A DNA stretch of 64,000 nucleotides from Panaeolus papilionaceus (lineage: Eukaryota > Basidiomycota > Agaricomycetes > Agaricales): contig JADNRZ010000005.1 in assembly GCA_015501605.1 (NCBI GenBank), forward strand, positions 434,001-498,000, in the 5' to 3' direction. Each line of letters begins with the position of its first letter. The stretch's first letter is position 1. The notes under the pieces are model-generated. The model was given only the letters and a program-made list of their open reading frames with translations. It did not search any database and was not told where the DNA came from. This document shows, piece by piece, positions 13,633 through 24,942 of the stretch. The position numbers were made by a program, and so were the translations under genes.

Positions 13633-15691
13633 ATGGCCCACTATTCAACTCCTGCAACTGTTCTTTCAGATAGGCAATACACAACCATGGAGAACATAGA
13701 TCGCACTTACTATGACCAACAACTCCCCTTCTCCCACTATTCCGCAGCCACGAGTCAGCGACATGTTGCAGATTCCTACGTATACTACAACGCCCCTGCA
13801 CATTACTCCGCCCCTTTCGGTTATGCCTCTTCTAGGGAGGAAGACGCTTCCATTTGGGCGTCTTCCGTCGATGATGCTTCTACCACAGACCACGTAGATA
13901 CCCAACCCCGTTCTATGGTCATGGACGACAACAACCTTGTCTTGGCTTCCTCGGTGTCGCGCCCACCTTCATCGCGTCGAACCTCCTACAGTGATAGTCA
14001 AACACCTCCAGATAGCACCGAATCAATGAGCCAAACGGGTTCAAGCTCTTTCGACGACACTGGCTACACCTACAGTTCTTCTTCTTGCTCCTCTCCCCAG
14101 CCCGTCACCCCTCCGTACCCTCCAATGGACTCGCCCGCAGTCAAAGTCGAACAAGATGAGCAGGGTGGATGCTTCATCCTCGATGAGTTATCGACCATGT
14201 CCTACTTCACGTCTTCGAAACGCTCCTCGGGTCGTGATAACACCCACTCGGGTCACCATGAACACGGTTCACAACAATCTTCCGAGGTTCCTCTTCGTGC
14301 CACTGGGGTGTCTGATGAGATGAAAGAGATGATGAGGTGTTTCAGAGTCGACCCATTCTCGCTCCACAGCCTGTCCCATGTCGACATTGTTCTTGACGAT
14401 GACGAGATCGAAGGTAGAGGCCGTAGTAGAAAACCTGCCCGTGGTGGCTCTCCACCCCGCGCTGCTTCCTGGGCTGGTCTCGAAGCCAAGCCACTCGACG
14501 AAGAGCCGCTCATCTTCGAGTTCCAGCTTCGCATTGATGGCTCTTCGGAGGAAGAGGACTCCGATAGTTCCGAGTCCTCAGCCCGCGATAGCAGCGTTTC
14601 ATCCTCTGAGGCCAAGGACGATATGCAGCTTCGTCCCTTCTCCCCGAGCTTCCAGCTCGCCAGTGAGCAGAACGACATTCAGGAGGTCGAAATTCAATCC
14701 CAAGGAGGTCAATGGCAAGAGCCTTCTGGTTCATATCAGATGGTCACCGGCGAAGACTATTCGGCACAAGCAGCCCCCGTTCAGGAGTACTCAGCTCCAA
14801 CTACCACTTTGGTACACCCACGGCCGATGGTCTACTCCCCTCCTATCACCCTCGACGCGTCTTACCCTTCTGTGGACTCGCGTCAAAGCATGAGTGTCTC
14901 CCCCGAGTTGAGGCCCAAGTGGTCTGAAGCTCCTAGGCGCGTCGATAAGTCCCCTCTCATGTCCAATGTGGACCACGAGCGGCCCGAAAACAAAAACCGT
15001 CGGTTGCATCCTGGTGAGTCAATATATGTGCGCGTTTTTCTTTCGAAGCATGCTAATTATTTCTCCGTTTCTAGCCACTTCTCACCCCTACTTGAGGAAG
15101 AGCCTGCAGAACCTCAACTTGAGGCATCAGCAGGCGGCGATGCACGCCGTTCTCCCCCATCACCAACCCGTTGCACCAGTCATGGAGCAGGCGCAGGAGC
15201 CAACCTACGTGGATTACCAGCAACAGTACAGTGCACCTCAATATACCGAGAACACCTCCGTCGTTAGCCATTCTTACACGCAACAAGCCGGCCCAGTTCA
15301 CTACGAGCGCGAGAATTCCTATGTCATGGTCCAAGGATCATGGCAACAGCAAGAAGTCACCAACGACGCGACGTGCTACACCGAGTCCGACGATCTCCAG
15401 GCAGCACCTCAAAATACAGTTGTGGAAGAAGACATGATGAGCGTCCACGCCATGTCGCCTTCACCGTCGATGATGGAGGTATGTGTTCAAGTTTTTTTAC
15501 GCGCCGTCTTGAATGATGAATCTGATTTTATTTTGATTTATTTGCCAATGTAGGCGCCTCTTTCACAACATCACCATTATCACCACGCTCAGGTCATCAC
15601 ACCCATCCCGACAGTCCCCCCACGTAGATGGTCCCTGCCAGATGCACATGGCGCGTGCACATTGAGCAATGCTAACCACTGGCCGATGTGA
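13633..15691 (+). CDS. Ser/Pro/Gln-rich protein of unknown function
   Basis: Three exons, 13633-15013, 15075-15478 and 15554-15691, join in frame with clean GT/AG introns of 61 and 75 nt and give about 640 aa. I do not recognise the family. The first third is Ser/Thr/Tyr/Ala-rich (MAHYSTPATVLSDRQYTTME). A short hydrophobic-acidic island, FRVDPFSLHSLSHVDIVLDDDE, is followed by EPLIFEFQLRIDGSSEEEDSDSS, which looks like the most ordered part. The C-terminal third is Gln/His/Tyr-rich and ends RRWSLPDAHGACTLSNANHW PM. No zinc finger, homeodomain or other DNA-binding motif is visible. The low-complexity Q/S/P composition and acidic patches would suit a transcriptional co-regulator, but that is only inference. 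The gene is isolated between two gene-poor stretches. A start at 13687 (MENIDRTYYD) is an alternative. Confidence 0.7.
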
Positions 15692-18600
15692 TAATCTGAA
15701 TGGTAAATTCAATTCCATATTCGCAGTTAACGTTTGGACTTTTGACTTGTCTCCGGCTGATCCGAGTGCCAGCCAAGACGTATAGCTCCATTCCAATGAC
15801 GCTTAATTTTCCTTCACATTTACAATATCTATTATAGTTCCGTTCACCACCAATTTTCTTTTATTTCTTTACGATTTTTTTTTTTTTCATTTCTTTTCGA
15901 ATTCTTTGGGGTTTTTTGTTTCCTTTTTCGTCCCTTCCTAAATGGTTACGGGGCAGAGAACGATTTTTTGGGGGCTTCAGGCGTTTTTTACTTTTCTTTC
16001 GGTACTCCCTTTTTTAATCTATCATGATCATGTTTATAACGACCTTTACTTTCTTATACACACAAATTTTATACGAGAATCCTGTACTCTGTTGTTGTAG
16101 TAAATGGTCTAAACTCTTCTTTATGATCCTATCCTGTTACCATATAATTCGTCTTATTTACCTCGATTCGTATCGTATGCGTTTCGTTTCTTGTAGCCTT
16201 TGTAGCTTATAGAAAAGTCCATAGTTCGACGTACTTAACATCACCATTTAATCAAGATGACCTCCTATTCGTTATTCATCTCTCATTCTGGATCTCGCAC
16301 TATCTCGCACCTTTCAATCTCCACATGGAATAATGCTTCCGACGATTATCAGGCAATGAGGCAGAAAGTGGAGTCAAGTATATCGCAAGTGTATTCTGCC
16401 TATGCACGATACAAACCATTATTGCTTCTAAACCTGCATGGATTGCGTTAAGTCGATGTCATTCTATGACTTCCTATCGAATAGAGCCCTACGCAAACAC
16501 TGGAGAATTAATAAGGACCCACTGGCAGCGGAGACCAGTCTCGCCATCCGATAGATAATGATTCCGCGAACCTGGGCCATCGACACATGTTCGATACCCA
16601 TTTCGATGGATCGCCAAATGGGAGATCAGTCCAATCTAATAAAAGAAAGTTAGTGATATGGCGTCTGACATAAGTTCACAGCCTCCTTGCATCGGGGTAC
16701 GATGGATGATGCCAATTTCCTAAAGTCCGTTTAACCTGCCCACTCCTTCACAATAATCATATTCTGTGCTTTGTGAAATTGCTCCTGTTTAGTGTCCCAT
16801 TACCCCTATTTTTCTCCAAGGTACCGACGTCGATGTCTGGAGAATAGGACTGGGGCATTGGGACGCTGGTGGGGGTGACAGGACATCCTAGGAGTTAAAA
16901 GCGTTCAATAAAAGATTCAAACCCAGCAGAAACGAATCTAATAGGCCAACAACCCTTCAACAGTTACCACTATTTATTTGTCTTGGCCTGTCATTGCGCT
17001 CCGGAAGCGAAGCAAGCGAGACGCAGAACGCGATGGAAAACCGTGCAGTTACATACCTCGTACTCCTCCAGCATTCATCATGTGCATGTGGTCTCCATCG
17101 TTAACGATCTCAGAACGCGTTGGAACCACGATCGCACCACTCATCTTGTTAATGCACCACTGAAAGCACCCCACCACGAGCGATCGTAGAGACCAGAGAC
17201 GTAGTTTAGTTACTTCTGTATACGAGTACCGGGTTTATCATAGACAGGAGTCACCAGACGCTTTGTACTCGCACTGCAGACACTCCCTGTGCCAGAGCCG
17301 TGGAAAGACTGAACATTCTATCGGTTGAGGAGAGAAAAAACGTTGAAAATGGAAAAAAGTTCTAGTTAGATGATATCTGACCGGTCCAGACGGGCTGCCT
17401 CGCGGCTCTTGTCGTGGTGGGTGGCTGAGATCTATATCTCAGGACATGTCATTCAGGGATCTAAGCAGCGTTTTGGTGTATCAATTACCAAGGTTCATTT
17501 GTGAAATTCCAACTCCGCGAGGCAGGATGTGAAAAAAATGCACCCCACTTTCGTCCTGTGGGTGATGGTAAGGAGATCATGATGAAGGGCAATTTGGCAT
17601 GTGTATAGTCTAAAAGTGTATTTACTCGCTGAGATGAGATAATATGACGGTGCCGCTCTTCTTCACCTTTACTGTATATCACATCTAGGTTAGCTTCGTA
17701 ACCAGGACGCAATGGGTAAATCATAGCGCTGGTCGATCTCTCTGAATCCCTCCCCTTTGTGAATGCGGTGGCAGCGCACGTCAAGTTGATACGGTGGGTG
17801 CACAATGAAGGGTCCATCAGTCCCATGGGCCTCAGACGACCATGATCGGAAGACACTTCTTTTTTTCTCCTGTAGAGTATTTGGGCAGATCTAGCCGAGC
17901 TACATCCCAATTCCGAATACAGATGAGCCCTGTTTCTCTTGTTTATCGCCTCCACCATGCGGTACCAGTGGAACCAATAGATCCATGTATAATACCCATT
18001 GGGCGTTCATTAGCGGTAGGAACAGGATCTGTTATTTAGTCTCATGAACCCCTTGATCCTAGATCACGAGCATTATAAATTGTGGCTGCACAGTGCGCGG
18101 ATGAACATTGAGCAATGTCCAGGCGATCAGTGGCGGAGAGTACTTGCGAGATGACATGTCGGTGGTGATACAGCGATCGCATATGTATGCAGGTAAAATT
18201 TAAAGAAGGGGCCCATTCCGAAGCAGAGGCTAGCGTTCTGAGATTGTATGGTCAGATTCATTCAATGGCCAACAAATGGTAGCTCCAGATGAAAATAGGA
18301 CACTTCATCCAATGGGCGTTGGCAGGAAGCAGACGAATGCTGGCAAGCCATTCAATTCATGCAAGCGGCCACGATCATATTTTGAAGGGTCCAGCAGCTC
18401 GGCTGGCAGGCCATGTTGGGGATGTTTCGCCATGAGCTTTTCGGAAGGCGGGCCGGTGCGTGCTGTATGTATGATGTCGGGGGCGCTAAATGATCACCAC
18501 GTGTTAGCGCCTGATCGCGAACACACCAAAGCGGGGGCGGCATGGGGGCGGGGCTTATCGGTTGTCCCCCGCAAGTACAGATAAGATAATGGATGTAACA

Positions 18601-19685
18601 GAATATGCCAATCACGTTTACCGAGCCCATTGTGCCCTCCATAATTGCCACGGCACTGCCGGTTTCCATCAATTTTGTGAATGAAAAAGAGTGAAGAATG
18701 TGATCTACCGCGGCAAGTATAGTGCATCGACTTCTGTTTCGGAGATCTTATAAAGGGAGAGTTAATGATCATTTTTGTTGTTAAGCATGAGAATTGACTA
18801 ATTTAAACACCAGAGGGAATCATCACACAATTATCCCAGGCGTCGTAAATGTGAAGAATTCAGGAACATTTCAAGGTTTCAAGTCGTTAGTCGCTGTCGC
18901 GCCCTGACGGTGAATTTCAAGTGATAACATTGGTTTTCGTCTTTAAATAGAAGGGCCTTGACCATAAAAGCTATTATGTGGCTATTTCTTTCCAGTTTGA
19001 GGAATACTCCTGGTATGGTGAGGGTAATTAGTTTCGACCGCGGTGTTGTTCACATTGAATGTGACCTTTATGCGCCTGGTATTCAGGAACTACTTCGTCC
19101 GAGCATACTCATTCATCCATTGGCTGTTGGGTCTTGAGAAAGGGCTAGTAGGCCATTTTCACGGGTCGTCTAATTTTAAACGCAGAGAAGCGTTCCCATC
19201 ATGAGGGGCAATGCACACCACTAGCACCAACCGCCAGATATAGACTGGGTTTACCTTTAAAAATATGGCTAAAGACAGTTTCTGTCTGCAATAGCTGACG
19301 AACGTGCGAGGATTCACCGAGTTCAAAGGGGACGAAACATAATCAAGGTCATGTATAAGAAACATGTACTAGGTTGACATGAACACCCTGTGGCTGAAAT
19401 GTTTTTTGGGCTCGTGTGCGCTGTATTCACCATAGGGCTGAAACCACGATTTGCGAGGACTTTTGGAGAGAGTTCTCATGTCTGAGTGTATTAAAATACT
19501 TTAAGGATTTTGAAAAAGACCATAAAAAGTGCTGCTCTGTGCACGATACAGCTTAATAATATACGAGAGAAGGAGTACTCACATTGACAGGAAGGATGGT
19601 GGAACAACGGTGGCTATAGGTGATGGTGAGACCCCTGATACTTGAGGGAATAAATATAGTGGGAAAGAATGAGCGAAAAATCATG
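15692..19685. other. Gene-poor stretch
   Basis: About 4 kb with no credible coding frame. The first 350 bases are T-rich (runs of T near 15870-15890 and 15910-15935) and probably hold the 3' UTR of the preceding gene. The rest resembles the 6-13.6 kb stretch: balanced composition, no motif-bearing frames, no repeat ends that I can see. Confidence 0.45.
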
Positions 19686-19774
19686 GTCACTTTGCCGGAG
19701 TGGTTAACGGGATCGCCTGCTATCAAGTCAGCGGTTGGGCTTTGCCCGCGAGTGTTCGAATCGCTCAGGTGACG
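19686..19774 (+). tRNA. tRNA-Ser (anticodon GCT) with a short intron
   Basis: A complete class II cloverleaf can be drawn. Acceptor stem GTCACTT pairs with AGGTGAC at 19767-19773, with one G:T pair, and is followed by discriminator G. The D stem is CCG/CGG around GAGTGGTTAA. Anticodon stem ATCGC pairs with GCGGT, and the loop reads CTGCTA then A, so the anticodon is GCT, decoding AGC/AGU serine. A 7-nt intron (TCAAGTC) lies one base 3' of the anticodon, the canonical place. The long variable arm GGGC-TTT-GCCC is the serine hallmark, and the T arm GAGTG-TTCGAAT-CGCTC is standard. A run of T (Pol III terminator) follows at about 19779. The phosphodiesterase gene begins about 270 bases downstream. 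Confidence 0.93.
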
Positions 19775-19775
19775 A

Positions 19776-19786
19776 TAATTTTTATA
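19776..19786 (+). terminator. Pol III T-run terminator of the tRNA gene
   Basis: ATAATTTTTAT directly follows the tRNA 3' end; a run of five T on the coding strand is the usual RNA polymerase III stop. Confidence 0.7.
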
Positions 19787-20045
19787 ATCGAATAATTGAT
19801 TTATAATTAATTTTGATAAAAGGGGTTGTTTCCGGGGTCTTGATTAAATTCACCCACGCGCAGACCACGAGAGCCCGTTCAAGTTAGTCTAAGGCCTTGG
19901 CACCTCCACGCGACCGAAGTAACCACCTTGTTCTCCACTCCACAAGCACAAAACACCTTCAACCATATCTTATCCTTCATCGTTTTTTTTTTACTTTCCT
20001 CATCGTGGACAACGGTGAACTCGCTATTATCTACCGACAACTTCA

Positions 20046-22661
20046 ATGTGTCGTGTTTTACTCGACCCAACTTCTCCTCTCCCACACTCAAGGTATCTGA
20101 GAGACTGGCGACGACGAAGCGCAGATGTTGGTGGACTTCATCTAGCAACCACCAACACAGGCCACGGTCACAATTGGCTAAGTACTAGCGATGAAACCTT
20201 TCAGTACGTCTTTGTGGTCATCTCAAGAGGCTCACAGATGGCTCATGAGCGGCATCACTTTATAGAACAAAATTCGCTGAAATGCTCAGCGACATGTACA
20301 CGGAGACACTAAATTCTGTCAACGACAACAGCCCTGATTCGTGAGTCAAATTAATTCCTTGTAATGTTGTATATCTTGGTCTCATCTCGTCGATTATTCG
20401 TATGGATTGCAGTTTACCAGCCGATCTCCCAATTGCTGTGCGAGATCGTCTCATCCATTCTCTGGATAGGTGGAACTTTGAGCCTCATAGACTCCCTGAT
20501 GAGGAGGTTTTGGAATGTACGTTAATATTGTTTGAGGCATTATTCCGGATAGAGGGAATGAGGGAAGCGATCCCTCTGACTATGGGTGCGTCGTGCCTCT
20601 CCATTTGCAACAAACACATTCCCTATCCCTATTGACACATGACCACCCCCCAGAGCAAATTACTGCCTTTATTCATCACTTGCGGTGTATCTATCGTTAC
20701 GAGAACACCTACCACAACTTTGAACATGCTCTGGATGTCCTGCAGGCCACCCAATCATACCTCAAGTCAGCCGGCATGGTCCCTGCTCCCACGATACTGT
20801 TCCAGCAGAATCGTGTATGGAAATCCAGCAAGAAATTCAACGGGAGCGCTCTGGTAACCAGCTTGGGCCACAGAGAGTTATTCATGCTGTATGTGGCAGC
20901 GATTGGACACGACGTTGGGCATCCAGGGTTCACCAATATGTTCATGGTACGTATTGCCGCATCACTAGTCATAAAACTGAGCTTACACCTTGACACCTGC
21001 AACCCACAGAAAAACGCCGCGACGCCACTGTCTGTGATTTTTGATCACCAGTCAGCATTGGAGCAGATGCACTGCCAGTTGCTGCTGAAGGTTATGCGCC
21101 ACCATGGCTTTGGAGTTATCCTAGATCACCCGATACACGGTCAGCATTGCAAAAAGATCTTGCTACAATCTGTGCTGGCGACAGACATGAGCGTTCATCA
21201 GAACTTCATGCAGCGCTTTCAGCAGATCTTGAACGGTGAAGCTGGGACTCTCTGCCAGCGACAAACTATCATTTGCCAGGCCATACTCAAGAACGCGGAT
21301 ATCAGTAACCCAGTCAGTAGCATTGTTTTATTAAACTGTCTATTTATGTTTAATACGCTTCATAGACTCGACCTTTCCTTGTATCCCAGCATTGGGCCAA
21401 GGCACTAATGCGAGAATGGACGGCGCAGGCTCTTCTTGAAGAAGAATACGCGCTTCAGCAGACAGTGATGTCCTCCGACGATCCCATCCAGGAGGCGGGA
21501 TCGCAGATTTTCTTCATCACCACCTTTGTAAAACCCCTTTCTGAAGCCACAGTCAAAGCTATCCCCGAAATGTCCATGTACCTCCACCATTGCAAAATGA
21601 ATCTATCCACTTGGACAACCCGCAACAAGGACTTGCTAAAAAAGCAAGCCGCCGAGAAGGCTGCTGCAGAGGCGCTAGCATTGCGCACGCGATCAATATC
21701 TTCCAGCGCATCGTCCTCAATACCTCCCACTCCCGCCCTATCACCTCAACCCCCTTCATCAGCCATTTCCATCTCACCTCTTTCACCCCCGTTGGCATCA
21801 CCTCGACAAACTGATCACTACAACACTGCCTTCCCGCTTACTCTCCCTACATACCATCCTGTCAGGTCTTACCTCGAAGGTACACTGGTCAATACCACCT
21901 GTGCATCATACGCCTCCAGCTCAGCTGCCCGCTCTCGTTCATCCGATCATGACTCGTCCCAACCCGAATCTCCATCGGAATCAGAATCAGTAGTCTCCTT
22001 AGTATTTTCTCCCGTATCTGATAGCTCGAGTTCCCATCGTGGTTCTCAGGCTTCATGCGGAAGTTCTGGATCTCTGCAGAGGAATGGTACAGCTGCTACC
22101 CTCTCGAGGAAGCAGTCAAACGGGTACATGTCTACCGCTCATTCACTCAAATCGATGACGTCGAAACCAAACCTCAAGAACCCATTCAGCTTGCGGCCGC
22201 CTACACCCCCACTCCCATCGTCCCGATCTTCCTCACGCCTCGACACTAATCCACTGCTCTCTGAAAGTATGGTGATGCAACGAGGCAGGAGTCCAAGTGC
22301 GAGTAGCATGCGTCCTCCTACACCTCCTACACCACATGCGGCGATTAGGACAGCATCAAAGCTGGGATCATGGAGGAAGCACCCTCATCATAGCCGACGA
22401 GACGATGGATCTAGAAATTCGTGGTGTGCCACTACGACGTTGAATAACCTGGCGAATCTGTTTGTGAACCGGCCACCATCGCCTGCTCTTTCGAGTACTG
22501 GGAGCTTGGTAGGTGGAGGGATGAATGGTGCGAGTGAGGAGAAGTTGTCGGATGAGGTGGTTAAGGAGAGCCCTGCTGTTGTTGTTGTGAATGCGCCGCC
22601 TCCGCCGCCTGCGACTGGGCTGTTGATGAGTCGACCCATCAAGCTGCAGGTTTCGCCGTAG
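20046..22661 (+). CDS. 3',5'-cyclic-nucleotide phosphodiesterase, class I (cAMP phosphodiesterase)
   Basis: Hydrolyses cyclic nucleotides (cAMP in fungal relatives such as yeast Pde2) to end PKA signalling. Six exons join in frame: 20046-20203, 20266-20340, 20413-20585, 20654-20946, 21010-21312 and 21390-22661, giving about 757 aa. The catalytic HD domain spans roughly residues 105-345. YHNFEHALDVLQ carries the first metal-binding His, GHDVGHPGFTN fits the class I signature HDX2HX4N, and KNADISNP carries the last metal-ligand Asp before HWAKALMREW. The N-terminal about 100 residues (WRRRSADVGGLHLA, FAEMLSDMYTETLNS, LPADLPIAVRDRLIHSLDRW) are the usual fungal lead-in. The C-terminal about 330 residues are Ser/Pro-rich and disordered, with PPTPP repeats and a basic stretch, a likely regulatory phosphorylation tail (inference). 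No lesions are seen. The first exon is the least certain. Confidence 0.9.
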
Positions 22662-24942
22662 GCGTGGGCAGGGGATGGGTTATTAGTTGTGCCTGTACTG
22701 AAATGTGAGGCATGACTGGTTGAATCCTTTTTATTCGAGTGGTTGGTTGTGTGTGCGGTTTAGAGCTATGTGAACTCTGGTGGGGTCTTTAGGAGTGGGC
22801 GATTGGAGGAGGAGAGGGAGAGGCACATAAAGAAGCGCAATGAGGAAAGGAAGGAGAGAAGATGGAAGACGGACAGAAAGCAAGGCCGTTATATGATGGG
22901 GGTACCGGACGACCTACCGAAGTTCCGCTGCATGCCTCGTTGCATGTTCACCGTCAGCAAGCAGCCAGCAACTTGAAACACATTTCGCTCGTCTCGGTGA
23001 ACTGTGGCACTGAATCGAGTCCAGTCCAATCCAATCCCAGTCTAATCTAACCTGGGATAGGAATTTCTGCGTCCGGACTACGTATGCTGGATGTGATTGG
23101 ATTGTGATATATCCATCTTATTCCTTTAATTCCTTGAGGAAAAGAAGGCGTGTCGTGTCAGACATATCTTGTCGAGCCTTTTCCTTATTCTTTCTTGTTT
23201 TATCCCATAAAGAGCGACCTCACCTCACTTTCATTTTGCTTCCTTCTTTCCCTTTCCTATTTTCCTATTCTTTCATTTGCCTGGATTTTTTGTGCATCCA
23301 TTTCACTGTCCTTGGATCCTTGTTTATTTTGCGCGGCGTTGCAGATGTCAGACGAGGCGTAAAAATCCCCGGACGACACATTGGAACTACCTCAAGTGCA
23401 AAAATCGAGTACCTCGAGTCGACTTGTCGGATTTGGGTAGATTGCCTGAAGCGAGAACAGCCGATGACGATGACCCTGACGGGAGCCTATAGATAGGGGC
23501 TTGGGATGAGATGCGTATGGGGGTTGAGTGGGATGGTAATGGGAATGGGGTGGTCATTCTAGGATGAACATGGACCTGAATGTCTGATCATTAACTGGAC
23601 ACGGGCGTGAGGTGTTATTAGGACCTGTGTCCTTTTAACTTTGGATCCTGCATATCCAGCTCAGGTCTGAAGCGGCCATGGGACCCCAATGCAGGGCTTT
23701 TCTCCGACGAGATAGCTAGGATGACATGCATACTTTGACCAGAGGGTGTTTTGTGGAGCTCTGGCACAGCTGATGTGTGTTTTCTTTGCCTTTCCCTTTT
23801 AGAGCTCGTGAACCAGCGGTTGCGCTATCTATATCTTGCGGACTTTTTCATCGTTCATCCCATCTATCTATCTATTCGTTCATGTTCACTACTTGGTAGC
23901 CATATCATGCTGCTTAAGCACTCCCTTGCGACGCCTTTGGTTGTTTTTTTCGGACGATTATCGTGTTTACTCGCCTCCCTCTTTTTCATTTAAATATGTG
24001 ATTTCTTTTATTTTTCTTGCTTGGGCTACCGCTGGCTACCGTCTTTCGTTTATCTCATTTTTTATTGATCTCCGACTGTAGGTCGGGCTATTCCTTCACG
24101 CTCTCTCATATTATTTCACGTTTCAGAAGTTCCGCTGTTCTCGGTTTCTGGTTTCGGTTTTGATCTGTGCTCCTCGTCTTTCCTTTCTTTCTTTCTTTTT
24201 CTTTTTTTTTTTGACGTCGTTTTGATTATCTATTGACACTCATTTCTTGTGTCCTTTTTTTGGTCGTAAACTACGTTGACCGTCTCCGCTCTCTTTAGTT
24301 AGTGATAACTTTCCTCTTGCTCTCCTCACGTTACCTTGTATTTCTGAAATTGAAGTGTATTCCTATGATGATTTGCTTCCGTATTTTCACCGGATTTAGT
24401 TGCTCAACATTGATGAACGGCGCATCGGTGATTGGTTGGGTTATCAAATGACATTCCATGACATTCCACAGAGCGTCGCTAATCTTTTTAGTGATCTTTC
24501 TTGGTTCTTTCAAGGCGGTTCACGTTCATTCATCGCTTACTTCGCAAAGGACCATGTTTTTTTGACAACGGTTGTAAAAACGACCATAATTAATTTTTGT
24601 TTGTTGTCGAGAGTGGGATTGACAATGAAACAAAGTCAACCGACAGTGTTTGAACACTGGACAATGACGGGATCTGCCAACGCCAAGCTGCCCAAGCGCA
24701 AGGGACAATGCCTCATGGCACGGGCACGTGACCCCGGAACAGTAACGCGAAGGGGCAATTGCAGCCACTCCTCTCCTCAGCTTATGATGGGGTCCCTTTC
24801 AAATTCAATTCAATTGGTTGGTGAACAGAAGAATGGTTTCTGAAAGCAATTGTTATCATTTAGACACCTTTTTCCTTTACCACCACCTTCCCCCTTCAAT
24901 TTCTCTTCTTTTTTCCTTCTTATTTTACTGTGATATTGACGT
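22662..24942. other. Intergenic region with strong pyrimidine skew
   Basis: No credible coding frame. From about 23160 to 24320 the plus strand is markedly C/T-rich with many TTTC, TTCC and T-run tracts, for example near 24180-24215. This ends about 0.8 kb before the start of the WD40 gene. It may be the PDE 3' region plus a promoter or untranslated leader; nothing more can be supported. Confidence 0.5.

Noticed and set aside
14253..14678. Minus-strand open frame inside the 13633-15691 gene
   Set aside because: Antisense shadow of the long first exon; composition mirrors its Ser-rich codons.
23104..23496. Plus-strand frame of 130 codons rich in Phe/Leu/Ser
   Set aside because: Hydrophobicity follows from the pyrimidine-rich DNA; no start context, motif or splice continuation.
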